A stretch of DNA of 64,000 nt from Jackrogersella multiformis (lineage: Eukaryota > Ascomycota > Sordariomycetes > Xylariales > Hypoxylaceae): the NCBI GenBank assembly GCA_902806575.1, contig CADCXD010000018.1, positions 4,030,001 to 4,094,000 on the forward strand. The letters are read 5' to 3'. The notes below the pieces were generated by a model. That model did no database searches. It was not told the DNA's origin and saw only the letters and a list, made by a program, of their open reading frames with translations. Positions 1 through 10,770 of the stretch are shown here, one piece after another. Numbering within the stretch: the stretch's first letter is position 1; every line of letters starts with the position of its first letter. The position numbers were made by a program, and so were the translations under genes.

Positions 1-316
1 GTCGAGTGGTCCGATTTCCTGCCTCATATATAATGAGAAATCGACGAAAGCAATTAACTAGGTTAAGTGTCCTTCCACAGATAGCTATTTACCTAGTATA
101 TTAGAATGTTGCGGCGGGTTCGATAAAGTGGTAGCGCATGGAAGATTAAGTAGAGGTAATCAATTTGGTTCAGGGGAACTCTCATGACTACCTCTCCTGG
201 GCTTTCCTGTCAATATCACTCATCCTACAAAGTAACCTCGCTCACTCAAATAGCAACTAGCTAGCTGGATTATCATGTAATTGTTTTGTTTCATGATACT
301 CCTCCCTAATATCTGC
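1..316. other. Gene-free left edge
   Basis: No coding frame with recognisable protein content was seen on either strand. The stretch is the 3' flank of the minus-strand transporter gene that ends at 317 and is mildly AT-rich. Confidence 0.5.
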
Positions 317-1979
317 CTATGTAAGATCTGATTGTTTTGCCATATCTCTGTTGTCTTCCCGCAGAGACTTCTCAGGGCCGAGGTGAACTACACCAACTTG
401 CCGTACCACAAAATAGGTGGTAATAAGAGCAATGCCCCACAGGGTAAAACTAACAGCTAGTGCCGATATTAACTATATGCAAGTTAGCTAACAAGATATA
501 CGGATGAATATCGAAGTGGGTTTGCATACAGGTGCTGAAGTCGAGCTGATACCGCTCGAGATGCATTGACCAGCCGCCTCCGCAGCCCTCGCAACCGACA
601 TATACCTAACAATTTCTTTAGGCTCTCTAGCCAGGAAGCTGATAAGCCAGAAGCCGAAGTTGTATGTGAGTGAGAAGTTGATTTGCCAGAAGATGTATAA
701 TGCCCAACCCTTTCCAAATTCGTCGTCGACCCAGTCTAACGCTGGTTTGTGATGCGTGTACTCATTCTGTATAATCACGCCCCAGATCCAGCAACCTCCT
801 ATGAAAGACATCATCGCAATATAGCCGTATCTTGCTCGCTTGTTTAGACTTACCCTTGTCCAGTCGAGAAAAGAGCCGAACAAGAGGGTCGTCACAACCT
901 GGGCGATAGCAGAGACCAGAGAAGCCAACGCTCGAGAACGGACCGAAAAGTACAAGGACAAGTAAGCGCTGATGTAGGGGAGTTCCCATGTAACGTATAT
1001 GAAATATGGCATGCTGTTATGTTTTTTTAGTCCGTTGAGTCCCAGTGAACTCGAGCATACCTAGAACCTAGGGTACATACATTAAGAGAAAATCCTTCCG
1101 CAGGAGAACTTGCACCAGGGCCTTTAATTCTTCAAGATCCGGTATTCGCTCCGATATCTGGATGCGCGTGTCATTCCTGCGCACTACCTTTTCGGGTGGA
1201 GTTAACAAGAATGAGCATGCTGGTCCCAGGCATTCTAAAGAGATCAGTCATCGAGAGACCTGCCGTAAGTATGTTTGCCAATAACTTACGAAGGACAACA
1301 AACACGATATATGTCCTCCAATCGAGCTTTCCTGTAGTCCTGCCTCGGTAATTAAAAGCCAAGTTGATAATACCTCCCAGGATCGAACCACTGTTCCGAT
1401 AGCTAAGCCAGTAAGCCAAATATCTACCTCGCTTTTCAGGCTCGGGATAGCTCAGCATTATTGCACCCTCAGTTGCCCAGAATATGCCTGCTGATATACC
1501 GCAAGCTGCCGAACCCAGATATATGAACCACTCGGTGCCGTAACGGTTGTTTGTGTAAAGAGCTGCCGAGTAGATCACGTAACCGACTGTGCCAACCACC
1601 AAAGAATATCGATAGCCGAATCTATTAGCCATCATACTTCCAGCGAGGCAGGTGAACGTCATGATGGCAAACAGAATGGTATTTCCCGCCCTATTATATC
1701 AATAATGAGCTGGAAATTAACATAGTTGCGAAAAGTCTTCACTCACATAACTAGATAAGGAGTCTGCTGGCCCCCGGCGCCGACAGAATTCATTGCATTC
1801 CATAATCCTGGAGCTGCAAATGCAGAAATACCGACGATTGTGGCATTGAAGAAAACACCTCGGTACCACGAGTACTTTGATAGACCCCTATTGACATCTT
1901 CATCTTCCAAAGGGGTTGTGTCAGCAGTAATTCCGCCGGGTGAGTTCTGGTCTGAAGGCATATGTGGAAGTGTTTCCAT
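317..1979 (-). CDS. UNC93-like major facilitator transporter
   Basis: Multi-pass membrane transporter of the fungal UNC93-like (DUF895) MFS group; the substrate is unknown. Five exons on the minus strand: 1979-1747, 1690-1290, 1234-1081, 1013-530 and 472-317. They join in frame to 475 codons with GT-AG introns and no internal stop. The N-terminal 30 residues are soluble. Family-like features follow: FNATIVGISAFAAPGLWNAM, then GSAACGISAGIFWATEGAIM, the block SYPEPEKRGRYLAYW, and late helices including LSLYFSVRSRALASL. The tail ends in a short polar stretch, HLGPEKSLREDNRDMAK. The ATG at 1979 is the first in frame. It is divergent from the dioxygenase at 2476 and shares a 496-bp promoter region with it, which suggests but does not prove co-regulation. 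Intron 3 contains a CCTAGG palindrome core at 1067-1072. Confidence 0.88.
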
Positions 1980-2475
1980 AAAAGGTAGGGTTCCAAGCCC
2001 TGAATATATGCCTATTTCTATATTAATATATATTGGTTAATGAGGGTTTCGTAGTTATTCACTAACATTTGACCTGACATCTTCCCAATCAAAACGACGA
2101 CCACATGTCTTATAGAGATTTTAGGAGGATTCTTGGACCATACTTCCTGATTAACTTTCGTTAAAGGAAAAGATCATGTCTAAAACTCAAGGGGCACAAC
2201 CAATGAATAGTCTCCCTTTGGGAGGTTTGCGGGGGTATATAAGTCACGACATTTTAAGTGAACTGACGTATTCCAAGCCACCTATGATTTTATCATAAAA
2301 TGAATTTATAATGTCATACGAATATCAAATCGGAAACTAACTACCTAGGTAATCTATTAAGATCCGAATTCGGAGAGAAGACATTCAAAGGATTGAGCCC
2401 AGTATCTAGTAGCTCAAGATCGGTTTGAATAAAACATAAAATTAAAAGAATTTTAATAATTTTAACAATTTTAAC
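1980..2475. promoter_or_regulatory. Shared divergent promoter region
   Basis: This intergenic space separates the divergently transcribed transporter and dioxygenase genes. A TATATAAG box lies at 2236-2243, about 233 nt before the dioxygenase ATG, in good position for plus-strand transcription. Another CCTAGG palindrome occurs near 2344. No ORF is convincing. Confidence 0.55.
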
Positions 2476-3799
2476 ATGTCAGAACACCATAATTTTGAAC
2501 CGTTCACCTTTGCTGGCCAGCAAGATACGGCCAGTTTGGGGCTGGATGCCAACGCACTGTTCCCATTAGCACTCAAACCGGCCGACGGTTGGAATCCTAC
2601 ATTAGAAGAATCCATACATAAATTCAAAAACTTGTCAGAATCTGGAGAATTGTTTGGCGGAGTGAAAAGGCACGGAGGTGCAGTACTTATTCGCGGGCTA
2701 CCTATTAAGACTCCTCAAGACTATAGCGAGGTAGCTCATGCGTTTGGGTTTCCGGCCCACGAAGAAGTCGGCCGACCACCGATACGAACCGTGTTGGCTC
2801 AAAATGTCAAGACCGCAAATGAAGGGTAAAATCTACTGATTTTCGCTATAAAATTGTCACTGACTTTCTAAAGACCACCAGAGCTTCCAATCTGGCCTCA
2901 TAACGAGTATGGGTGGTCAACTATCAACCCCTCTTGGTTGACTTTTGCCTGCCTGCATATCCCTGAGTCTGGTAGCCAACATCTCATCCCACCTAGTTCG
3001 GTTAGAATCTAACTGTCACTTAGGAGGCGAAACTCCAATAATATCTAGTCTTGGACTAGCTGCGGCGCTGAAGGAACGAGCGCCTGAGTTTATCCAGAAG
3101 TTGCGTCAAAAGGGGGTGAAGTACGTGTATAGATACGGATTAGAGGACGTCCGATCAAACACAGGTACAAGTGTTATTGGCGCATATGGTCAACACGTGA
3201 AGCCTGGTGACGACAAAGATACAATTAGGAGAAAGATTGAAAAGGAGGTCCGACGGCATAGTGACCGCTTTGAATGGCACGACGACGGTTCGCTTAGTGT
3301 GACACATACTGTTCCGAGTAAGATACTGAATCCTGCATTTATTAATTAGCGAAGCTCACACAGACAATAGTTATCAGGAAACATGACGATACCGGTCTAA
3401 CCACCTGGTTCGGCAACGTCACTAGTGCATGGGGCCGGAGCAGGTATCACGGTGCGACAGAGCCCCCCTATAGGGGCGACGATGACTCATACCATCCACC
3501 TCCCGAGTATGGTGACGGAACACCAATAGAGAAAGATTATCTCGACTTGGCGCTCGAGTTAGCGGAGTCACTCCAAGTATTGATCAAGTGGCAGACCGGA
3601 GATATTGTTTTGCTGGATGTAAGATGCCTCCCTTTTTCACACCCCGGCCGAACAACTGCTTACCTAGGTACCTATCTACTTATAGAACTATGCTGTGATG
3701 CATTCTCGTTCCCCCTGGACTGGTAATAGAAAGGTGCTAGCGGCCTTGTGGGATGACACCCGCATGAGGATTAGTGATTACCCTCAAAACGAAAATTAG
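2476..3799 (+). CDS. TauD/TfdA-type Fe(II)/2-oxoglutarate dioxygenase
   Basis: Predicted non-haem iron, 2-oxoglutarate-dependent oxygenase of the TauD/TfdA (clavaminate synthase-like) family; the substrate is unknown. Five exons: 2476-2825, 2874-2971, 3024-3317, 3371-3618 and 3686-3799, giving 367 aa in one frame. The sequence shows the metal-binding H-x-E in WPHNEYGWSTINPSW and the GGETPI block. It also shows FGNVTSAWGRSRYHGAT and the distal histidine in LLDNYAVMHSRSPWTG, followed by a conserved arginine region. Length and motif order match the family and no lesion is seen, unlike most neighbours downstream. Intron 4 carries a CCTAGGTACC motif. It could be a surviving tailoring gene of the decayed cluster or an unrelated catabolic enzyme. 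Confidence 0.9.
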
Positions 3800-4137
3800 A
3801 GTATCTACCTAGGTATCCTACTATCTTAAATAAGCACACATAGGCTACCTACCTCCTAGGTATACCTATAGGTGCCAGAAAAGAGGTACCTAAGGAGTCG
3901 GTATTGATGTTGTAGAAGAGAGATTAAGCTCGAGTGGAGCTATTACGGGAACAGATGTACATAGTAACTCCACGCCAATCGGCCCCCATGAAGCGGGCAG
4001 GCGGGGCGGATTGTAACTTCGGCCTTTTAAACCCGGGATATCGCACCCCCTGGAGTTGGTAGCCAATCCACTAACCCACGCCCTACCACCCCTACCGTCG
4101 ACTTTATGCACGTCATAAATACCTGCAGTATGGAATA
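3800..4137. other. Short intergenic stretch with CCTAGG palindromes
   Basis: Between the dioxygenase and the inverted-repeat element. It holds several ACCTAGGTA-type motifs (for example near 3805-3875) and no supported gene. The last two bases, TA at 4136-4137, are the presumed target duplication of the element. Confidence 0.5.
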
Positions 4138-4895
4138 CCTTAGCGTCTTGGGGGGGGGGTTAGCAAAACGGTAACTATACTGCTCATTAAATATAAGCAG
4201 CTTAATTATATTAAGCGGCTCTTTTTATTAAATATATTCGATTTTAAACGTTTTTAAAAAAGAACCGCTTTAATTTTAAACGTTTAAATTTTATAATACG
4301 TTTAATTTAATTAAGTTATTTAATTTTTAATTAAACGTTTAATTTTTAATTAAATCGTTAAAATTTTTAAATATTAATTTTTTTTAATTTTTAAATTATA
4401 TATTAAATATAATATATACGCGTATTTATTTTTTAAATACGTTATATATTAAAATATTAATTTTATTATTATACGTATATATAACGTATTTAATTATTAT
4501 AATTTATTTAATTAAAAATTTTAAAATTTTTTAATTTAAATATAAAATATATATATATATATTATATAATAAAAAACTTAAAATATAACTTTTATATAAA
4601 TAATATAAAAATAATATTTAAAATTTAAATTTTTTTTTAATATAAATATATAAATTTTTAAACCGTAATTAAATCGTTTAAATATTAAACCGTTTAAAAA
4701 GTTTAAACGTTTTATTATTAACGCGGCTTTTAAAGGAAAAAGCGGCTTTAAAAAATACGAACGGCTCCATACATTTTTACGTATAAAACAAAGTAACGGG
4801 GACTTTTGAGTTTCTATGTTAGAGCGGCTTATTTCTTTGAGCCGTATATTTACCGAATATTTACCGTTTTGCTAACCCCCCCCAAGACGCTAAGG
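4138..4895. mobile_element. 758-bp inverted-repeat element with TA target duplication
   Basis: The left terminus (4138-4174) and right terminus (4861-4895) are inverted copies of about 36 bp. They begin CCTTAGCGTCTTGG at the left edge and read as its reverse complement at the right edge. They differ only in the length of a G/C run (10 versus 8). TA dinucleotides flank both ends (4136-4137 and 4896-4897), as expected for Tc1/mariner-type insertion. The interior is extremely AT-rich with residual CG/TA-biased blocks, in the manner of RIP, and has no transposase reading frame. It is therefore either a MITE or a RIP-killed internal-deletion derivative. GCGGCT-type subterminal repeats occur near both ends. 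Confidence 0.8.
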
Positions 4896-4897
4896 TA

Positions 4898-5274
4898 CCT
4901 AGGTATGGATGGCTACCTACATAAGGTACCCTTCCCCCCTTTCCATCCACACAGTGAGTATCCATACTTACCTACCGGTAGGTACCTAGGCAGGCAGTTA
5001 TCTTCCGCTACACCTTTAACCGTTGCTGAATTTCTCGAGTGACCGGGTGCAAGAACGAGAAAGCAACACTTCCACGCAACAAATAACTCCATCCACATAT
5101 ATATTTAGATTTGGATAAATAATACCTATTTAGAGAGCGAAGTTTATTAAATATACTTAGGTACCTAGAGAAACCTGCTATTGCCTCCGGAAATTCCACA
5201 TGTCACTCAAAATACAACTGCCTTGCAGCTGGTTCAAAGAATCTATCGTGACATATCTTGCCTTACTTTAAACT
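4898..5274. other. Intergenic stretch with palindromes
   Basis: No supported gene. Several TACCTAGGTA-type motifs lie between about 4897 and 5000 and near 5165. It forms the 3' flank of the minus-strand P450 remnant. Confidence 0.5.
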
Positions 5275-6777
5275 CTATACAAGCCTCTGGATTCGGAAAT
5301 ACGTATTCGTGTAAGCATACATTGGGGGCCTCTCGGTGATCCCCTCGGGGAACCGGAAGTCGTATCTCAGTAGCATATTTGACAGGAGCATCTTAATCGA
5401 GTTACCTGCCATAAAGCGTCCTTGACATGAATATTTACCATGGCCGAAGTGGAGGTTACCTTCGCTAGTTGTCGCGAACTGATGCTTGTGGCTTTCCCCT
5501 GGCCGCATTCTGTTGTTGTAATGCCGGAATCCGTCAAAAACATAGGGATTCGGGGTAACCCTATTGTCGACGACAATAGGGTAGATGGGCATCATCAGGT
5601 GTACGCCCTTAGGGAGATAGGTGCCATCAGATAGCGTTAGGGGCTGGCGCACAGCGCGTTTGAACCCAACTAATATGGATGCTCAATTAGCATAGGTGTC
5701 TAGGTAGCTAGGTACGATACGAACGAGACTTACGCAAGCTCGGTGGGCTTAACCGTTGAGATTCTCTCATGAAACTGTCCGTCTTCTTGAAATGCGTCAA
5801 GGTTTGCTTCTTGTGGCCGCCTTCTCTGTGTAGTACTTCTATGACCTCTTTCCTTAGGGGCTCGATATAATCAGGGTGGGAACATAGGTCAAACAAGGTC
5901 TGCGTCGCAGCCATAGATGTGGTGTGAACAGCCGCAAGGGTCAAAATTAACAGACGATGGGCAAGATTTTCGGGCTGCCCATCAAACTCATTCGCGCCAT
6001 CCATGAGGTACTGAAGGAAATCTTCCGGCTTTTTATAATTCCGGTTGTTCTTTTCTTGGTCGCGACGGTTCAATACCTATCATTGGAACGATGATACGTT
6101 TGGCCTTCCCCACGGCCCAACTAACCTTGTACGAGAAAGGAACGAAAAGAGCAGCGAGAGGCTTAAACCAATTAGGGAATATCCGTAGAAATATGATGGT
6201 CTTGAAAGCATTCTCTGTATACGCAAGAGCTGTCGACAGCCATTCTTCGTCTTCGCATAGGGGTGGACCGACGAAGTGGCGGGCTGCAATGAAGGACACA
6301 AGTCGAAGGATAGGTGGAAAGCTTTCACAGAAGTATAGTTATCTGCCGGTTACTGTTAGAGTTATATATCAGCTTCTAAGATTTACTTGCCAGTATTCGC
6401 TTTGAGCTCCGTCGGAAAGTGTCTCCCTAATACCTCCTGGACCACTGGGACGTGGTGGCGGAGCCTAGGCGTCAATCTCTTCTGGATCACCCTCGTATGC
6501 AAGTTGCCTTCGAGGAGGATGGCGGTAGTGGAGAAAAGACCCTCGAAATTCTAAGAATGGATGTCAGCTACCAAAAAAGACCAGGACCGGTTGCATTCGC
6601 TGCATACATCAATGTTTGCTTGGATTGAGCTTAATTGCTCGTCTGGCATGTTCTTAAGCTCAGCGACATATTTATTTGGAAGAACCAAGATATCATGATG
6701 GGACAGCTTGAACATCTCATGTTTATACTAATAGCACTGGTTAGTATGTAGCGCGGCATAGATGAGTTAAACATACC
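5275..6777 (-). pseudogene. Cytochrome P450 remnant, 5' truncated and frameshifted
   Basis: Heme-thiolate monooxygenase remnant of the fungal tailoring/ent-kaurene-oxidase-like type. Approximate exons: 6727-6608, 6550-6387, 6321-5734 and 5669-5275. Visible P450 signatures are the I-helix LAAVHTTSMAATQTLFDL, the ExxR in RESQRLSPPSL, and heme loop FGHGKYSCQGRFMAG with Cys ligand. It ends normally. Two defects are seen. The first exon (membrane anchor and first about 60 residues) is missing: at about 6777 the sequence runs into an aldo-keto reductase remnant on the other strand. Also, the frame changes by one base near 6070, between VGKAKRIIVPMI and NRRDQEKNNRNYKKPEDFL. Intron positions match the second P450 at 12995-14778, so the two are paralogues of one family. 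The intron joining 6387 and 6321 is only tentative. Confidence 0.82.
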
Positions 6778-7662
6778 TCGAGATGTGGAATCAGTTAAAA
6801 AACCACTTAAATCGCTTCAGGACCTCAACATAAATCGCCTGGATTCCGGCGCCCGCTATCCCCCGCTGAATCCAGGACGTGCCGAGCAGCTCATTGGGGA
6901 ATCCAGGGAAACCAGTCGGGGCTTCATCGTAGATACCAAAATATACACTAATACGGCGACGGACGGTAGCGGTGACCTGAAGCGAGAAGCACTCGTGAAG
7001 TCTATCACGGGAAGTTTAGGGCGGCTGCAACGTCCTGGGGGAGTATGCACTGTTTAATTTTTATTAGAAACCCCCATCAACATGTATATCACCGTCATGG
7101 TTGTCTGCGAGCAGAAGGGCTGGCAGAAGCCCGCATACTATCAAGGTGAATATAGCCTGATCTCGCGCGGCATGGAAACTAGACTCCTGCCGATCCTGCG
7201 TTCTCATGGCATAGCTTTTTTCGCTTTCCGGTAAGTTTACTGCCACTGCTGCAGTTATGTCGATGCTGAGACACATGCTTATCATACAGATCTCTTGCCT
7301 CGGGATTTCTTAGTGGCAAGTTGGTCAACAACGAACAGGCAGGGACTCGCTTTGGGGACGATAATCCGCTTGGCCAAGCAATGAAGAGGGTTTTCGGGGC
7401 AGAAGATCTTCACGAGGCTGTAAAAGATTTTGATACGAAAACCAAAGCATATGAGTTGGCACCTTTGGAAGTTGCAATCCGATGGATCGCTTACCACTCA
7501 GTGTTGGGGGACCATGATGGTATCATCGTTGGTGGTAGCAAGACGGCGCAGCTTATGAACACAATCGACTATATCAAGAAAGGGCCATTGCCAGATGGTG
7601 CTCTGGCCCTCGCCAATGATTTATGGGATGCAGTGAAGGGAACCCGAGGCGAGATAATTTAG
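6770..7662 (+). pseudogene. Aldo-keto reductase (AKR7-like) remnant with internal deletion
   Basis: Remnant of an aflatoxin-aldehyde-reductase-like aldo-keto reductase. The 5' part starts mid-gene (DVESVKKPLKSLQDLNI) and shows the tetrad Asp and Tyr in RLDSGARYPPLNPG and the Lys in FIVDTKIY. After LGRLQRPG the frame meets a TAA (about 7054), then resumes in the same frame at CEQKGWQKPAYYQGEYSLIS. About 85 residues normally between these blocks, including the catalytic His, are absent. An intron at 7231-7289 leads to the C-terminal exon with AGTRFGDDNPLGQAMKR, PLEVAIRWIAYHSVLGD and IIVGGSKTAQLM, ending at 7662. The 5' end abuts the P450 remnant head to head. The gene cannot encode a working reductase. 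Confidence 0.85.
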
Positions 7663-8356
7663 TAACAGCCTAAGAGGCAGGGGTGTTCTGTGATATTAAT
7701 GAATAGCCGCGCATAAGTCAGGCAGTAGTTCAGACAGTAACATTGCTCCGGTGCATCACCTACTCTAACGTCATCAAAACTACAGTGATGCTTAATCGCT
7801 TACAGGTACTTACCTCCTAACTTAGGTACCTAGGAGGTAATCTTTGCTTACTGACCTAGTGCTCTATCGTTACCTAGGTGAGGTACTTGCCTGAGAAGCT
7901 TTGAGTGTCTAATTACGATGATGTGCATATGTCTACAATAACCCCCGGATTGTCTCGATTGTCGAGGACCTTCGGACCAGTCGTACGGCTTATTTATAGA
8001 GGGTGTGGGTGCAAATCGTTCAAGCGCAGCTGCAAGCGTTGATTGCCTACATATGCGACTTGCCGTAAACAAGTACATAGGTAGGTAAGACATGCCGATA
8101 CAGGCCCCTGCGTATACAGATGCCATCTTGGTAGCCTTACGGGTAGTGCTTCGGAAAGGATAGTATTTTGGATGATCCCCATCCGTTCTGCCGTTCTGGT
8201 AAGAATTGCGCTTTATGGATGTCGGGTCTAGCAATGGATGGGACCTGGCTGAAGTAAAAGCTTTATCAGTGGGCTGAACATAAAGCCGATGCTTATAGTC
8301 AGTAGTGTAATAGACTAGGTAAATCAGGTAAGTAACATTGTGAACTTTTGAGAGAA
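7663..8356. other. Intergenic stretch
   Basis: CCTAGG palindromes cluster around 7800-7880. A 128-codon minus-strand frame at 7848-8234 has no recognisable features and is probably chance. No gene is supported. Confidence 0.45.
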
Positions 8357-10209
8357 ATGCGCGTGTTCATCTTTGCAGCGTTGACTTACCTTGGCCGGAT
8401 CGGAATCCGCGCGCACGGGTTCGACGATGAGAATTATTCAAGGAGACAACCAATTAAATCTACCAAAATAAACGACACCAATATCTTAAGAACTTTGCAG
8501 AAGGTCCAGTCGCCCTCCGATGATAAGGATGCCTCTATACGCGCGAGCAGAGCCTGTAGTGTTTTCCAAGCTGCTTTCACAACCACGCAGGTTATACCTG
8601 AATACATCGGACCCAATTCGGTGCTCTACACTAGCCGTACCCAGATTCCCTGGTATGGAGTCATGACGAATGGAGGAAATTCCAACTTCCTTGCTTCTAG
8701 GTGTAGGCTAACGCGTTTCTCGCGCTCTAGGTCGGATAACTGCTGGCAGAATGCATCGTGCATTGTTTCCCCGACCAACACCGCCGAGGTAGCTAAGGCT
8801 TTGAGCATCATCACTTCTACGCAAACATCCATCCTTCTCCGTTAGGAGTGGCGGGCATGATTTCAATGTTAATCACAGCAATATAGACCAGGGTGGTGTC
8901 CTGATAGACTTGGTCAATCTCGATGGGATTTCCCTTGCCACTGATAAAAGCACCGTGACCGTAGGCTTTGGAGCGCGTTGGGGATCCGTGTACCGGTTTC
9001 TCAATGGAACTGGGGTTTCCGTCAACGGTGGCAGAAGCCCCTCACCTGGGGTCGGTGGCCAGACTCTCGGAGGTGGCTTTGGCTGGTTTACCAATCTTGC
9101 TGGACCGACAGCTTCCTCTGTCATGGAGGCTGAGGTCGTGCTAGCAAATTCCTCTATTGTATTGGCTAGCGAAGACAATAATGCGGACCTATTGTGGGCA
9201 CTAAAAGGAGGCGGCCCCAATTTCGGGATCGTGACCTCCTATACCTAGGTACAAGACTCTTCCTATTGATAAGATGTGGTTTGCCGCGCGGCTCTATACA
9301 CCGGATAAGAACTAACAACTCCTCAATGCGCTAGTTGAGTATCAGCGATCTGCCACCAACGATACACGGGCCAGTATCACGTACCAACTATTCGAGAACA
9401 CTACCGTTCCCCAGACCTTCGTTGGATTCGTATATCTAGATCCTATCGAGTATCCGGCTGTGTTTAACCCTTTCTATGCTATTACACAAACTGCGGACAT
9501 GATTAACTCGACGATCGGAACACTTGTTGACCTAGCATACAATTACGATGGTCCTCAGTATCCGGATCCCGGCGCGGTTCCAACTAGGTGCGCCATCCCC
9601 TCTGTTAGCTCTGATGAATAGGTAGCCTGTCAGGGTCGAAACTAATAACTAAGGTACTTTAACTATATAGGGACTATGTTGTCTCTGTACCTCATACAGT
9701 GGATAACACAACCTACTAGGATAGTTATGCTGTTTTTGCCCGATATGCAAAGGAGGCGTTGGACTCTGGCTGGATCATGAACTACGGCGCCCAGCCGATC
9801 ACTGTTGCTGGTATACAGGCATCTGCGAACACCCCGCTAAATCTAGCCTCGGTGGATCAGGATTGTAAGTACTACGTGCTATATGATATGTCGCCTGATA
9901 CTGGGCTGACGGTTCGCTGTAATAGGGGTACACGTCACAATGAATTGGGCAGCCCCCGAAGACGATGCCGCGGCCATGGCACTGATTCACGGGATAGGTG
10001 AAGAAATCGCAGCCTCCGCGTCCCGTCATGGTTCGCGGCTTGGGTATCGCTTTATGAATGACGCATATGATGGACAGAATGTCCTTTCGAGCTACGGGCC
10101 AACGAACTTTAATAGATTCCAGTTGAGGATTAGCGAGGCCTATGATCTTAATCGTGTTTTCCAACAACTACAGCATGGAGGGTGGCTTCTCAGTAGAGAC
10201 ACATTGTAA
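8357..10209 (+). pseudogene. BBE-like FAD-linked oxidase, multiply disrupted
   Basis: Remnant of a secreted berberine-bridge-enzyme-like flavoprotein oxidase. An ATG at 8357 opens a signal-like stretch MRVFIFAALTYLGRIGIRAHG. FAD-domain blocks follow: NASCIVSPTNTAEVAKAL, then RSGGHDFNVNHSNIDQGG (covalent-FAD His), and GGQTLGGGFGWFTNLAG. WALKGGGPNFGIVTSYT comes next. The C-terminal BBE segment is SYGPTNFNRFQLRISEAYD, reading to a TAA at 10207. Lesions seen: a frameshift near 8830 before the RSGGH motif, and a frame break at about 9245 where a TACCTAGGTAC palindrome sits in the coding sequence. There are in-frame stops near 9313 and 9718 and another frame change near 9920. One intron (about 9589-9670) is still recognisable. 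Confidence 0.88.
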
Positions 10210-10770
10210 ATCGGAGTAGATACCGGTAGGCTAGGCACCCTCGAAGATACACAAATTAAAAAATCAATCGTAGCATGATTGGTCGTTGAGCTAGTTTCAT
10301 TTGTTAATTTCTACCGAACTGTTTAACCTACATTCCATGAAACTCCTGACGTCTACACATGTGTATACGCATCGCTTTGTTGGTACGTCCTACTGGTCCC
10401 GATAGATATAGGTTAAAGCCCAGCCTACTTCGGTTTAATCTAGGTATTGAAGTTTATAGAAGTCCAGCACTCAAATAAATAAGCGAGGTAGAAAAGGTTA
10501 ATCAGATCTATGCACACCTGTCTGGGCCCGGCTATTATCTTATATTTGCTGTGTACCTAGGTATCGAAAAATGATTACCTACACCTATATAAAAAGTAAT
10601 ACGTACCCTTACCTACCTAGGAGCTAGGTGGGTAACTTAGAGACCATAACCCTCACGGGAATACTACTTAAGTACCTAGGTAGGTAAATGATAATACCAA
10701 TAAACTTATACCTACCTAGGTAGGTAATCAATTGCAGTCAAGGATATAGTGAAGCAACGAGACGTTAAGG
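10210..10770. other. Intergenic stretch rich in TACCTAGGTA palindromes
   Basis: No gene supported. Palindrome copies cluster between about 10555 and 10730, including an 18-bp perfect palindrome at 10709-10726 centred on CCTAGG. Confidence 0.55.
10709..10726. repeat. 18-bp perfect palindrome of the CCTAGG family
   Basis: TACCTACCTAGGTAGGTA is self-complementary over its whole length. It is one of the best examples of the dispersed intergenic palindrome found throughout this window. Confidence 0.85.

Noticed and set aside
7848..8234. 128-codon minus-strand open frame
   Set aside because: No family features, odd composition and overlap with CCTAGG palindromes; probably chance in intergenic DNA.
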